Source: Cristatella mucedo | Lineage: Eukaryota > Bryozoa > Phylactolaemata > Cristatellidae | Assembly: GCA_009760855.2 (NCBI GenBank) | Contig: WPIO01000408.1 | Location: 1 to 55,726, forward strand | Length of the DNA: 55,726 nt | Direction: 5' to 3' | Part shown: piece after piece, positions 27,549 through 40,579 of the stretch | Position numbering within the stretch: position 1 is the stretch's first letter | Layout: each line of letters begins with the position of its first letter | Made by a program: the position numbers and the translations under genes | The notes under the pieces: generated by a model | Told to the model about the DNA's origin: nothing | Database searches by the model: none | Seen by the model: only the letters and a program-made list of their open reading frames with translations

Positions 27549-30500
27549 TATTTCTGTATGCTCACTAAATAGTGAGTCATAAGGCACTTGCAGACTCAAA
27601 CCTACACTAAATCATTTCTAAATCGCGTAGGCCATAGGTGTTTCACATCTCTATGCGGCGACGTGTGCTGTGACTATTCCGGTTACGATAAGAGACTGAG
27701 GAGTAAAAGGAGTCAAAGTAGGAGTAAAAGCACTGAATTACGGTTTGCTGATTAAAAAGTCAGTGTATGTAACTGCAGAAAAGACTTGGCGGCGGCTAAC
27801 TCTCCAGCTTGCAGAGGGTAATTAAAATTTGCCTACCGCCAGCACCCGCAACCTGCGATACGGAGTGAGAGTATCGTACGACGAGGAGTTTTGAAAAGTA
27901 TGATCGGTCTGGACCGTTCCAATTCCTACAAAGCAGGAAGTGCTGGCTTGTTGAGCTACCGAGTAAAATCAGGTACGCACCAACTATCGTTTGTGACAAA
28001 ACGCTTTAAGCCACTCTTCAATCAGTAAACGTCTTCTACCATGCGGCCGTGCCGCAATTATTAAGCACCTCTGCAAGTCGAGGCCCAGCGTTCGATTTCA
28101 CCCAGCATCAGACACAAGTACTAAAAACGCATACTGGCGTCTTTCTATGAAGGTGAAGTAAGCAATCAGACTAAAACAAGCATTGGCTGACGACTCGAAA
28201 ATTATTCTTTCAGATGTATATCAACTTACCTTGTGGAAGCTAGATGAACAATAGTTCGATAAAGAGATCGCCTCCAAATTAACGGCTACCTCAGTATATG
28301 AAAACCTTGAAGGCCCGGATGTAGTGCTCTCATTGGTAGGCCGAAAATGAATTTCCTGTGAAAATCAAGCATTTTTTTCAATTAAAAATGAGTATTATAT
28401 AAATATTTTATGCGTGCGCGAAACCCACTCACGAGCCATCTGTCAGCAGGGTATGCTGTCTGTAACCGTACACCTTATTACGATGGCCGCCATGTGCTTC
28501 GCTTGTCCGGGAGAGAAGCCTGGATGGTGCGACTATTCTGCCGGTGCTGTTGCTGTCTCGATCGTAGCGGAGCCTTTGACGACGACCCTCTGGCTTATTG
28601 TTCTCTAACCGGTAGCTAATTCTTCCCTTAATAGTCCTCTTCCGTCAGCTGCAGGCAGCTACGATTGCAGAGCTCCATCCCTGACCCTACCGCTCCGTGC
28701 AACTTCATCGCATCAGAGCGATTCCAGCCGAGTCGCTTCTTCAACCATGCACCGGACAAGAAAGTTTCATACAGCAGCTATCCTTTCTCTAAGTAAACCA
28801 GAGGCGGAAAGTTTTAACTGGTTGCCAGGCAGTCTCTGCGGCACCAGCCCAGCCTGCCGTGGCGGCACTGAACTTGGGTCCCCTACAGCAGCTGTGTGGG
28901 CGTGGCCACGCCGGAAAGTTATCCCACCCCTGCAGGACTCACACCCGGCCGACGGGACGGGTCTACGTTTGAGCGGGATGGTAACGTAGCAGTGTCAAGT
29001 TAAAGAAGGTCCAAGATATGTATTAGTGCGTGTGATAATCCAACGCAAAGACCGATATACGTATCAGAGCGTATGATCAGCCGGGATCTCAATGCTTAAT
29101 CTCATTTTTCATAAATCTCAGAATTCATAAATCATGCAATCGTATTGATTCCTTCATATTGAAAGATTACTTCAAAGAAAGGCACAAATAAAGGTCTTGG
29201 TGACTTCCAACAGACTCGTTTGCAGGCTTACAGTAGCTCACGCTCAGAGCTAGCACTCGTCGACCGACTGGCTGGCCGTTACTCCGAGAGACAACGAGTG
29301 CCAAAACCAACAGCAGCCTAGATTATGACCTTAAAACATGCCGAGTTGACGTGATATTTTTGCATTTGTTCTTCCTTTGAGCCTAGGCTGTAGCTAAAGG
29401 GATAATCGTCTATGCAGAACCAAATTCATATATTTTCCGACAACTTTTCAGGAGTGTAAACACGCTCTCCTGCAGAGGCTAGCACACAAATTATGATAAA
29501 CGGACACAAACTTCTTTCTATCCTGACGTATACCATGAAAAAGCGACTGAACTTTCTGAACTTAAATATGTTTTCAAACAATTAACAAACAGTATACAAC
29601 AAATCAACCTGCACAGCACTAAACGGAAATTGATCGCACTACCATATCTGAGCTAAATGTCCCTGCTGCTAGGCGTTAGCCAGGACGATCGCCAATAGGA
29701 GCGCTGCGTTCCCGAGTCTCAGAAGACAGACAGCTCCTGTTGATGTCTTCGTGACTGAGTCAATATCTGCACATCAGTTGAAATTTTAATAATGCAAAGA
29801 ACTGTTTACTACGAGTGCTTTCAGAAGCCGTTTGACATTTAGCAAGACGTACGCTCTACACTCGTATCTTCTATTCTTCTCATGCTATTCGTCTACAATG
29901 ATGACTACACTGGCCAACTCAACTTCAGCTTATGTTAGCTTGGCGGCTTCCCCGGCAAACCATCGCCCATACCAGCCTCCCGAATAAGAGTTAGAAGCTA
30001 TGGACGGAACTAAGTCAGCCGTCAATTCTACTTGACTTGGTCGTGCAGACGCACCAGTTAGGTGGAAAGTAGGGAAGGTACTGAGTATAAACGCAGCTTA
30101 AGAGTTTAGGCCGCTTTCATGATTTTGAGGGGCCAGCTGCGATCTTACCATCTTGGTAATTTTGGCAATCGACATATCTCGGAAGCGGGTTGGGATAAGT
30201 TAGAAATCTCTCCGATATAACATTCTGAAAATTTCTTGGGACAAGAAAAAAACCGGCAGCTGTATCTGAAAGCCCTCGGGCTTCTACCTGAGGGCTGCTC
30301 GGCTCCTGATATTGAGTTCGTGAAGGCCCATTGTGCACCACCACTAACCACACGATCATGCTTTCTTTATAGCAGAGCTCGGCAAACTTTTTGTTGGACT
30401 ACTAGGCCATTTCAGGAGGTCAAGAAGGCAAACTAGGCCAGAAGAAACCACGCCCACTCCGCCGGCCGGGAGTGGGCGTAGCCGCTACGCCCACTTTATA

Positions 30501-30710
30501 CTGCGAAACAGGGGGGGAAGCCAAATCAAGCACAATAACACTTAGCTGTCAACTCAAAATAAAAAGTGGCCGAGAGACGGCGCGTGCCTCGAAAACTTGT
30601 TAGTTGGGATACTCTAAGGTCAGGTCAAAGTACCTCTATATAGTGAAGGGCAAGAAAACCGTGACAACTCAATTCGGCTACGGATCCATCAATTAATAAC
30701 TGGGGGGCCG
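27549..30710. other. Long stretch without supported genes
   Basis: Open frames here are short, lack recognisable domains and have no splice-supported partners. No tandem array or known element is identified. There is a GC-richer patch at 28,480-28,990 and another at about 30,440-30,500. Confidence 0.4.
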
Positions 30711-30715
30711 CTAGG

Positions 30716-30932
30716 CCGGATCTGGAGCACTAGGTGCGTCGGATCTGGAGCACTAGGTGCGTCGGATCTGGAGCACTAGGTGCGTCGGATCTGGAGCACT
30801 AGCTGCGTCGGATCTCAAGCACTAGCTGCGTCGGATCTCAAGCACTAGCTGCGTCGGATCTGGAGCACTAGCTGCGCCGGATCTGGAGCACTAGGTGCGC
30901 CGGATCTGGAGCACTAGGTGCGCTGGATCTGA
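30716..30932. repeat. 23-bp tandem repeat, about 9.4 copies
   Basis: The unit is CGGATCTGGAGCACTAGGTGCGT. Variants carry TCAAGCAC for TGGAGCAC (units 5-6), GCTGCG for GGTGCG (units 4-7) and a final C/T change. The pattern of shared variants shows local unit duplication. Confidence 0.95.
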
Positions 30933-30934
30933 CC

Positions 30935-32055
30935 TAAGGGCCGGAGTTTATCGACCTCTGCTTTACAGAATATATAAAGTCAAGAAAGAACTAAGTTCTC
31001 TGAGGGCGCTACACAAATGTGTAGTTTGGTTCACACATCAGAGAGCCAGCCGATGAACAACGCCAACGGTTTATTGCACAAGGCACGGAGCAGCAAGACG
31101 CACGACTGCCTTCGCCCCCTTCTCACACTCGAGTCTTCTCCCTCCTCCCCTCCGGTTGTGCCTTGGCCGACCCCGATGGTGAATCCACCATCTGTTCACC
31201 AGTGGGTTATCGGCCTGTGTCAATGCGTCATTAGAAGCTGACCACAGCTGTGCACAGGCCCCTCTCGACGATGCTCCCAACAGCTGTTTAGGAAAGGAGC
31301 GGTACCAGCCCGAATGCAATCGAACTACGAAATGTACTATTCATAGTACTCCGTAACATTCGAGCTTAGTATTGCAATGATCAACAGTGAGACGAAGGCT
31401 CGACGAACACGGGCGTATGGTAAGGGTTGCAAAGAAACCTTACCTAGTGACGCAAGCCTCCACAGAAGCATGCTTTGGGCGGGGCGGCAGCACAGCCGCT
31501 GGACGACCGAAGATTGGAGGATCGCGGTACAGAGCTGACTTCGACCTCTTCGCCGTAGCATGGCGCCGCCAGCCAAATTATGTGACAAATTGCAAGCAGT
31601 ACGCCATACTTTTGTAGCGCCCTGCTGTCCTTGGCTGAATTTTAGCGCGAACAAGAGCTGTTCGGAGGCGGGCTAGAACTCCTTTGTCCTGGAGCAGTGA
31701 GCCAGAGAGGAGCGTCAGTGCGGGTTAGAGAGGAAGCGCTTAAGAGCAAGCCAGGAAGCTCTCTGACCAGCGGTGGCGAGTCGGCCTTTAGAATTGGTCC
31801 GATACCCGCGGAAGCTGCTGATCGATGTTGGCTGGCCTGTCAACCTTCGCCATCACTCTGTCCAAAAAGAATCGTCTGGAACCCATTCGCCATTCAAGCT
31901 GGACAGAGGGGACATTCCACTGGCCTAGTGTCGGTATTAATTCCTTACCGTAATGGGCCCTGGTGTCGGGCTCAATACCACTAAGCTCTTGCCCCATTGT
32001 CTCAGCTAAGCATTTAAGAGTCGAGCGTCGCTCGCTCTGGGTCTTTTATTATCTT
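30935..32055. other. Non-coding DNA with a LINE-tail remnant
   Basis: A short match to the LINE 3' end (AAAGAACTAAGTTCTCTGAGGGCGCTACACAAATG) lies at 30,983-31,018. The rest has no recognised gene. Confidence 0.45.
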
Positions 32056-32059
32056 CGTG

Positions 32060-32850
32060 TCTTTTGTCCGGCTCTGCGCTTCGACGCCGTCGGGCACTCG
32101 TTTCTCTGAAAGCGAGGGAGGAGGGCGGGCTGTCCGCCGACGATGGGCGGAATAGGACAAGACAGTGCTAGGAGGATTCGGTGGACTCCACCGAATACGG
32201 TCGTATCGCGCCCGAGCTGGCACTCTGTGTTTCTTTTGTGTTTTTGTGTGTGCGCGCTAGCACGCGGTCTCGGCATAGGGATTTGCCGGTGCGAGCTAGG
32301 CGTAGTTGACGTGTGTGGAGCCCTAGTTCTCCGGTTAGGGTTTAGGCTCCAGTTTGAGCTCCGTCTATTTGGGTCGTCCCCAGTATAGATGTAAGTAGCG
32401 TAAGTGTGGAGACGTGTTTCCTCCGCAAGAGTGCTTGAGGTGGCGTGTGTGGAGTATTCCTGCCGCACTGGTGGAAACCAAGTTCTAGTTCACCGGTCAG
32501 GGTTTAGGCTCGGGTTCGCGCTTCAGTGTGGAGAAGTATTCCCTCCGCAAGAGTGTTGGTGCTGTTGAGAACGTGCGAGGAGTGTGGAGATAAAGCTGAA
32601 CTAGACGCGCAGCGACTTTGTGCGCTTGCGAATAAAGTTCAGTAAAATCCCCAATTTGTGTCTCGCTTCCAATTCTAGCCACGGACTCATGACCCCTTTA
32701 GTAACGGTAAGCAGGTCGGCGCCAGAAACGCTCGTTTCGTGGCGGCCAGCCTATTGCGCGTATGAGCGAACCGAACGGCATTAGGCGCTAGGCTACGCCG
32801 CTAGGTAAGCGGCAGGTCAAGCCTACCCCGCCGAGCCTTCGGCGTTACAC
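32060..32850 (+). repeat. 0.8-kb dispersed repeat R2, copy a
   Basis: It is colinear with 42,800-43,495. Shared blocks include ACTCGTTTCTCTGAAAGCGA, AGGAGGATTCGGTGGAC, GAATACGGTCGTAT, GTGCGCTTGCGAATAAAG, CAGTAAAATCC, TAGTAACGGTAA and GGCGCCAGAAAC. The AATAAA followed by GTAACGGTAA...GGCGCC looks like a retroelement R/U5 and primer-site region. However, I see no TG...CA ends and no coding sequence. Confidence 0.75.
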
Positions 32851-33620
32851 TTTCCCATCCGATGTAACTCACCGAGTTCATGCCGCCCGTAGTGCGGAAA
32901 TTTCTAATCGGGGATGTACCACATCCTACTACAATCAGTGGCTCTACCATCCGCTCTGCGTATGTTGTGCTTTAAAAATCGTGCGTGGGGCTGTGCTGTT
33001 TACTTTGTGCCACCGGCCAATCTAAGATCCTTTAGTGACCATGTCTTCCATCCGTATGCGCCTGGAACCTTCAAATGAGCAATATCCTGACGTTCCATGA
33101 CTTTGCAACATTTAAAAAAAGCTTTCAGTTTATTTCTCACAGAACTTTCTCATTCTTCTTATGAATCGTTCTTTATGCGTTACTGCGTTCTGCAATCGTT
33201 CTTTCTATTTTCACTAATAAGTTGGCATCCTGCCTTTGCCACGTGAAATGCCATGAAAGAAATGTGTCGCTTTCTTAGGCGCTATATAATAGTTATTGGT
33301 AATTTGATAATATTAAAACATTTATTTTTCAATTAGTAATTAGCGAAGCTTTTGAAAGTATCAGGTTGGAGGCTGGAATGCAGCAACCTTGGCACGAAAA
33401 AAAAAAAAAATGCTGATCACGTTTGTGGATGATGTAACACTGCAAATACCTATCACCTAACGACATATACGAGGCAACAGTGCTGCATGACTCGTTAATG
33501 CAGGACTCTATAAACATGGGTTTCAGTCTCTTGCTAGTAGAGTCGGCTTTTGTGCAAAAACATAATGCTTAAATTTGTTCAAGGCTACACCACCAAAAGC
33601 TTCCTGCGAAGCATTGTATT
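32851..33620. other. Non-coding DNA
   Basis: No gene is seen. There is an A-run at about 33,399-33,411. The 3' UTR and polyadenylation site of the minus-strand transporter relic would lie at the right part. Confidence 0.4.
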
Positions 33621-33622
33621 TT

Positions 33623-35245
33623 TCATGCATTATTTTTAATAATCTTTGCCGCGATATTGTTCGAAGGAATTTCGCTCTGAACAAATTTCATTTCTTCGGC
33701 CGATTCCTTCCTTTTCCCGCTGATACGACCCGCAGTGCCGTGGCGGTGCACGATCACCTGAGCGCCGACAAGACAAATGAGGTGCATGATGCAGACAGCC
33801 ACGAGAGCATGCATTAGCGTGTCGGCGCCAAGAACTGGTATAAGCTCCGTTATAACAGTGGGCACCACCAACAGACCAGAGCAGCGGCCGACCATGATGA
33901 GGCTGAGCAAGTAGTTGTTGCTGCTGATGTGCCGTGCTGCCCACGCCACGGTCGCTGCATTGATACTCGCGAACGAAAGACCAAGCAGGAATGTAAAAGC
34001 CCACAGGATATGCTCGCTAGAATCTCCGAAGGCCGCAAGGACTACGGAGCACACTAATGCGCACACGACATCACCCATTAACATTGCGAATGGTGATGCG
34101 AACTTTGCAATCCATATGCCATTCAGTCGACCGACGCAAACTGCCGCCCAAAAAAAAGTGAAGTGACGTACACGCCTCGAGACTTGTGAAGGTGAAGGTC
34201 ACTGAGAACGACGTAGGTGGTGAGCAGGTTTGAGTAGCTGTCTTGCATTCCAAAGTAAATAAGGCACTGGGTAAGGAGCAGTGCTACGGTTAAAAAACAG
34301 CGGCGTCGTGCAGTTAGTAAAAGACAGGGATTCGCTTGGCTTTTCTGCATCAGCCACGTGACTCTTCGTGCGATCTCTGTTCAGATACAAGAGCATGAAA
34401 CCCATACATGGGAGAGTCAAGATAAGTCCGATGACAATGTATGCATACAATACATTCGTCTGCGTGTAGAAAGAACTCAGAAACGTGTTGATCTGGAGCT
34501 CCACTTCCTCGGGCGTGAGCTTGACGTGCTTGGTCACATGATCTGGAGCCAGACTAGTATTTCCGGTGACCTGACCAGTTGGCGTGTAGCTCGGCATGGT
34601 CGCTCCTACTATATTCATCAAGGACTTGTTGGCTGAGACAGCCATCCTAGTAACTTCGGAGTTTTCTATAATTCTTTCACCGCCGTCAACGTGGATTTCC
34701 CGAGAAAGAAATGGTTGTGCCATGAAAGGTCCTACCACGGATCCGATAGAAACCCCGAGGTAAACTGCTTGCAAGAACATGCCATTGCGCTTGGGTCCAC
34801 CTAACTTAATGCAAAGAGCTGTGACACCTGCAAAAGAATCACAATCAACAAGCATGATTATCATTACCTAATCAGCAGTCACAATTTCTGGCAACATGTC
34901 CATGCCGGCTGCCAATGGCGGTGCAAATAAGCAGTAGAAACCCAGCGTTACCTATTCCTACTACGCCTATGGCAAATCCTTGGCCGACGAAGGCCAAGCA
35001 CATCAATGCAAGGATTTGAGTGGTTGGCACCAGTGCTGTGAAAATAGCTTGTATGAGTAGGAGCACACTCATGGACAGCTCATTGTTGAACCTCTTCAGT
35101 ATGGGCTTCGCGCAAACGATCCGGCCATAAATCCAGCTGATTGAGACACGAATATCAAGGCTGAGTCTTCCACGGAGGTAGATGTCAGCTGCCGAAGATC
35201 AATCATCGTTGGGCCCAACGAGTTAAGACAGAGTCCCTGGAAAAT
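33623..35245 (-). pseudogene. MFS transporter, MFSD4-like (sodium-dependent glucose transporter-like), disrupted
   Basis: The minus-strand relic shows GPTMIDL and SQSAGFMAGS (exon 1, about 35,200-35,115), then ALMCLAFVGQGFAIGVVGI ending at donor ATAG|GTAACG (34,952). After a 124-base intron, exon 2 starts at 34,827 with LQAVYLGVSIGSVVGPFMAQPFL, then a long extracellular-type loop and YAYIVIGLILTLPCMGFMLLYL. The second half shows YVTSLFFG and GRLNGIWI, and AFTFLLGLSFASINAATVAW to the stop at 33,623. The order matches the 12-helix MFSD4/NaGLT1 plan. Frame breaks occur near 35,110, 34,320 and in a T-run near 34,155. The N-terminus is missing and a LINE lies just upstream. This is either a pseudogene or a copy with homopolymer sequencing errors. 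Confidence 0.65.
34828..34951 (-). other. Short intron in MFSD4-like relic
   Basis: The donor is GGAATAG|GTAACG and the acceptor TTCTTTTGCAG|GTGTCAC. The phase is consistent, as a G plus GT completes a Gly codon. At 124 bases it indicates compact introns. Confidence 0.65.
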
Positions 35246-35309
35246 AGCTCGGAACATGAGACCATAGGCTAATTAAGACAACGTGTTGACTGTAAAATTG
35301 GAGGTGTGA

Positions 35310-35890
35310 GGATTGTATTGTAATGTAATGTATCTCCGTCAGTAACTCCACAAAGTCATAAAGACCATGTGGGTGTTACGCAGGAGAGTTTTTTGTATAG
35401 CGCACTCACAGCCTAAGCGGCTTTCGGTACGCATTCGGTAGCCAACAGACTTCGTCTCACGCAACAAAGAGAAAGTGGGAAGCATAGCAGAGTCAGGAGA
35501 GCAGTTGAGGTAGTGAGTAGCATAGAAGTAGCAGTTCAGGACCGCTGAAAAAGATGTGCCACAGTCGGCAGTTGGAGAGTAAATGTCGTTGCTTAAGAAT
35601 TGTGGAAGCGAGTTCCACAGTCTAGGACCTGCAGAGCTAAAGCTTCTGTCGCCAACTGTCTTTAAGCAGAGGAATGGGACAGCTAATTTATTGTCCACAC
35701 AGGACCTGAGGGCGCGAACAGGCTGAAACTGATGCAGCAGTTCAGCTAGGTATGAAGGAGCCAATTCGTGGCGGGCCTTGTGGGTCAGCGTAAGAACTTT
35801 GCTCTGTATCCTTTGCTCAACCGGCAACCATCCTAGCTCTTTCAGCAGAGGTGACACGTGCTCAAACCGCTGGGACTTGAAGACCAATAA
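35310..35890 (-). mobile_element. LINE 3' fragment with (TTACA)n end
   Basis: The minus strand encodes LKELGWLPVEQRIQSKVLTLTHKARHELAPSYLAELL, RSCVDNKLAVP and PRLWNSLPQFL. This is the C-terminal end of a CR1/L2-like LINE ORF, a different subfamily from the one with TTA-type tails. It ends with the CTCCGTCAGTAACTCCACA block and ATACATTACATTACAATAC. Confidence 0.8.
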
Positions 35891-36919
35891 TGTCCAGCAT
35901 ATTTTGAGTTGCAGTCAGAAAATATATAGGCGAGGTTGATGCTTATGAATCATATGTGTCCAACGTAGACACCACAGATTATCCCGTTCATAGCAGTGGT
36001 TTTAGTGATTGTTGTTGTTCGCATGCAGCTGAGGAGCTGCGAGAATCTTGAAGAATACGCTCCAGGTGGCACCGGATGGCACCGGAGGGCCACCGAAGGG
36101 CTGCACACCGCCTACTTGTGTTTATTAGTGAGCAGCTCTTGTGTGGCTAAATGTTTAGCTGAAGGTTGATAACACCTCTTATTGCAACTCGTGAACTAAT
36201 ATGCACTACCACAAACAAAGCTTATTCTACGTCAGTGCATTCTCGCCTCCCGACACCAAGCACCACTAGCGTTTATTCTCCGCTGCAGAATTCTCTTACG
36301 AAAATCGCAGCTGTTGCAAATCTCGTGCACGGCAACCGATACAGCCGAGACTTATTAAAAACCTTTCTGTTTATTCTTCGACCGTGACACGTCAGAAACG
36401 GCGTGCCTATGAACATCTAAAGGCTCTTTGCTTACTGCTGATTCCCAATGTGGCCCTACGTACCAAACCACCCCGCTTTGGTTGGCTGGTTGTTTGTAAT
36501 CTGACTGTTATGCATGATCGTTACTGGATGCTTATTATTTTTGCACTACCATCGTTCAAATGCAGTTCTAGATGGGGCGGCTGCTTCTACGGTCCGTGAA
36601 TTGATGATTTACAAAAGACGGCAGACCCACAGACCCCATGGCAGTTGAAATCCGCTCGGGCGAAAGCCCTGCATGTTTGCTATTCCCATCACCGTGTGGT
36701 CGAAATTTAGGTGTCGCCTTCGACAGCTGCCGAAACTTTAAAAGCCTCCCGGAGGAATGAGATGGCTTCCGCACGTCACGGTCAATCGCTGTCTAAGATT
36801 AGCAACTGCCGTCCACTGTAACTAGCTCCTTGGCTCGGTCTTAGCTAGACTAGTGGAAATCCCTTTTGGCTGGGCCACCGAAAAAGCCACTCGGCCGCGG
36901 CAGCTGGTGATGACTATGG

Positions 36920-37192
36920 ATGCAAGGCAGGTTTACAAATCCCAGACGTTCAAATATTTGTCTCCTTTGCTGGCAGCATCTCTTTTGGCTGCCGGCTGAT
37001 CGGCAGATATATTTCACAGTTCTTTCGCTGAAACACAAGGCCCGCAATGGCTTGGCTCCTTCATACCTAGCTGAACTTCGGCACCAGTTTCAGCCTCCTC
37101 GTGCCCTCAGAACCTGTATGGACAATTTATTAGCTGTTTTATTCCTCCGCTTAAGAATCAGCAATGCTTCTCACTTTCTCTTTGTTCCGTAA
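36920..37192 (+). mobile_element. LINE 3' ORF fragment, plus strand
   Basis: LSLKHKARNGLAPSYLAELRHQFQPPRALRTCMDNLLAV matches the 35.3-35.9 kb LINE fragment on the opposite strand, so it is a second copy of the same subfamily. It is 5'-truncated and frameshifted. Confidence 0.75.
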
Positions 37193-37433
37193 AAAAAGAG
37201 TGTTGGCTACCGAATGCTAACTGAAAGCCGCTCAGGCTTTCAGTGCGATACACAAAACTCTCATACGGAACACCCGTATAGTCTCTCTCTCTGTGGCTTT
37301 GACGAGTTACAGACGGGAATGAGCTGCGCAGGGCCTCGCGAGGCCCTGCATGCTCTCTCCCAAGCGCTGCAGTTAATCACCCTAACTTAATTTTTATAAA
37401 AACCAGTTATAGCTCGGCAGCCCACTTGAACGC

Positions 37434-38390
37434 TTGTCTTTGGAGTTCTCGCACTGCAATGGCAATAAATCCCTAATGATACGTGATGTAATTACTGAGA
37501 ACTGCTTTGACCTGTTCGCCTTTACCGGAACCTGGCTAAAGTTGATAACAAAACCGACCGACACGAAGGCCCCTACGAAGGCGCTCCTTCTTTCATATCC
37601 ACCAATCAGATCAATCAAAATGTGTCATTTTCGCCGCTGTCGCTCGCTTCCTCCTTCGATTTTTCAAAAATGTTCGCAGTTCTTTCAAAGCATAATGTTC
37701 TTTCGAATCTCTCTGTTTGAGATCATCCGACAACAAGCTGCAAATTGTGGCAGCGATCCGTCGCCCCTCAGGTGCCGAGTCCTAAGTTATCTCAGATTTC
37801 AGATTATGTGTGCGAGAAATCGATCTTTGCTCGTTATGGATGATTTCGACATCCATTTTGATTACTTATTTGACGCCTTTTGTGCTGAATTTGTGCACTG
37901 ACCAATTCGTTTTTACTGTCATGTACATGACCTACTCACATTAAGAGTCAAACATTCAAAAGAATGTTCTCCTACATCTGCATGCTATCATCACTTGTCA
38001 TTACCTAATTCTGCATATCTGACCGCGTGTGGGTTTCGTTCATCCTGCAGTGTATACCATTCTCCACGACTTAAGTTACATGCGAATCACGAAACCTCAA
38101 CACGACGACTGAAATCGATGCTGTCAGTGAGAGATTCTCTTCTTCGCCTTCTGCTGCTGCTGCTCAATCCCCCTTCCGACTTGTCATCATTAGTGGAATG
38201 CTACAACAAGACACTAGCCGATATGTTCGGCAAGTTTGCACCTCTGAATATGCGGACGGTGCGTCCTCGCCCAGACGGCCTAGTGTTTACAGCAGACATT
38301 AAATTAGCTAGGCATATTAAGCGAAAGCTTGAGAAAGAATGCAAAATATCAGGACCGACAGGACATGAATATCGGGACTAGTGTAGATCA
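37434..38390 (+). mobile_element. CR1/L2-like LINE, endonuclease and linker part
   Basis: NKSLMIRDVITENCFDLFAFTGTWLK is the endonuclease start, with TGTW where active elements have TETW, so the catalytic Glu is changed. LLVMDDFDIHFD corresponds to the GDFNIH region. The linker LNPPSDLSSLVECYNKTLADMFGKFAPL...VRPRPDG follows. Multiple frameshifts show it is inactive. Confidence 0.8.
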
Positions 38391-38569
38391 TAGCAGTTCA
38401 TCCTACCTAAGGCTAATTCTAAATTCTAGTCAGATATTGTTGAATCACAGATGCACAATCCAAAAATGTTTATGTCTACGATCAATCATCTCGGTATCCG
38501 CTTCCAGGTGAGTAGCTCGGTACCTAGTGATTCTTGTTGCAATCTCGCTTGTTTCTTCTCTTGCTTTTT

Positions 38570-38985
38570 CAGAAAGACAGAAAACATCAGAGAGCCCATC
38601 CCTTAGGGATAGGCAGCATCTTTTCTGGGCACGTATTCATTCCACGGGGCTCCCCTCCCTCAATTACGTGCAGCAGCGCCGCTGCTCAATGTTCGCACTC
38701 AAGAAGGTCACGAGGTCACGGCCTCATTCGGAAATTCATCTCCCTGCGATTCGTCCTTTATGTGCTTGTGCGTGCTGACTGTTGCATGCTGCAACTAACC
38801 ACACTTGAATGCTGACCATGTGCATGTCACCTTTAACCATATTATTCATCTTGTTTATCAAGCAAGATACCACTCATCATTTGATCGTTTTTTCTTTGCA
38901 GCCAATATTAAGCCCCTAAAAAGAGATCGAGTTCTCTGTGGGCGCTTTATCAAGTGTAGTAGTATTATTATTGTTATCATTATCT
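38570..38985 (+). mobile_element. Nested LINE 3' end
   Basis: The LINE 3' UTR (GCTGACCATGTGCATGTCACCTTTAACCATATTATTC...TTTGCAGCCAATATTAAGCCCC) with GAGTTCTCTGTGGGCGCTTTATCAAGTG and a TTA-rich tail interrupts the larger LINE. RT sequence resumes immediately afterwards. Confidence 0.65.
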
Positions 38986-38989
38986 CCCA

Positions 38990-39995
38990 ATCAAAGAAGA
39001 CTACAAGTCCTCCAGACTCTATTAACACTGTCCCACTTTCTACGATGCGACCTGCTGCTGCCTTGCATAACTAACATAATAGATAAGTGCTTAGCCTTAG
39101 GCCACGTCCCTACTTACTTATAAAAGGCTGTAGTTAGGCCATTAATTAAGGAAGCAACGCTAGATCAAGAAAACTTAAGCAGCTTCCGCTCAATCTCTCC
39201 ACTGCCGTTCCCATCAAAGACACGGAAAAGAGCTGTGGCAGACCAGCTCAACTGATATATTGAAACGTCAAACCTAGCAAAAAAGTTCCAGTGTTATGTA
39301 AGAGCTAATCACTCCACAGAGTTAGCACTTCTTAGGGTTTATAGCGACTTTCTCAGGAATGCCAATATAGTTAAATTCTTTCTTCTTGTTAAGCTTGTTC
39401 TTTCGGCAGTGTTTGATGCAATAGATCACCAAGTCCTTCTCGAGCGACTCTCATCCCGCATGGGCATCACAGGCCCTGCACTACGATAGTTTAAGTCCTA
39501 TCTTAGGGAGGCGCTCTAGACAATTGAGGACTACTGATGTGAATGGGATGGGGTCATTCAAGGAGCCACTGAAGTATTGGGGGGGTCCCTCAAGGATCCT
39601 GTGCTCGGTCTGCTCCTCTTCACAGTTGTTTACTCTCTCAGTTTACACTCTCTGTCTGCCGATGTAATCACCACAAGCACAATCTAGGCTTTCGCTTCTA
39701 TGCAGATGACACTCAGGTGTGCCTTGGCTTTGATCCCTCCCAATCATCCAGCTAGACGAACTCTCTCAACTCCCTTGCTGCATATGCTTACATCCGCACA
39801 TGGATGGAAGCCAACTTTCTCAAATTAAACGACGATAAAAACCAACTTGCTAGTTATGAGAAAACCAAGTGTGACTCCAAAACTGTAAGTTTTAACGCTA
39901 AGCATCGGTTCTGTCAGCCCATCTCCCGTTTTAAATTGTGCAGTGCAGCGAAAAGTGCCCAAATACATAATTTGCTTTCAACTTATGGTGCTATA
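38990..39995 (+). mobile_element. CR1/L2-like LINE reverse transcriptase part
   Basis: Scattered frames read NIIDKCLALGHVPTYL, RPLIKEATLDQENLSSFRSISPLPFPSKT, SAVFDAIDHQVLLERLSSRMGI and LKDPVLGLLLFTVVYSLS, then FASMQMTLR where active elements have FADDTQ. These are RT motifs in correct order but broken by stops and shifts. The piece continues the element begun at 37,434. Confidence 0.8.
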
Positions 39996-39999
39996 TAGA

Positions 40000-40575
40000 T
40001 GAATTCCACATACATATATATAAAGGCATAAGCATGGGCGGATAGAGGGAACCATTTGCAGGATCAATCGCTGCTCTGTTGAACAAAACATTTCGCCAAA
40101 TTACTGCCACATAATAACATGGAATTATCTTATTGGGGCTTTCATTTGGGGGAGGACAGAGGTGCTGATCACTGGGTCCTCTAATCACAGACCTCATCAA
40201 GTCAGAACGAATACTAATTCAGGTGGACGAATTTAATACCATGATTTAATTTGGTGCAAAACTAAAGAGCGACAAAATTAGGCGCAACCATTTGAAACGA
40301 TAGTGACACTTTTGCACACAGAGCTTGAGTCATATTAGTAAATAAACCTGTGCATAGTATCCTATGAGAGCTAAAACCATGGCAAGATACATAACATAAG
40401 GTGTGAAATAAGAATGAACTTAAATTTTTTCTTTAAATTGTTTAAATTTGAAGCACAATAAGTTTGAATTTGAATGCAAAAAGGGTTCTGGTAAAGATCA
40501 ATCGGATGACCCATACTTAAAAGGCTATGTGGATGACCCATGGGACGTTGAAATGTACTGCATGCACGCCCTATA
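40000..40575. other. Non-coding AT-rich DNA
   Basis: No gene or named repeat is recognised. Confidence 0.4.
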
Positions 40576-40579
40576 ATAT

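Noticed and set aside
28410-28989. GC-rich open frames on the plus strand
   Set aside because: No domain, no splice partners, and composition alone explains their length.
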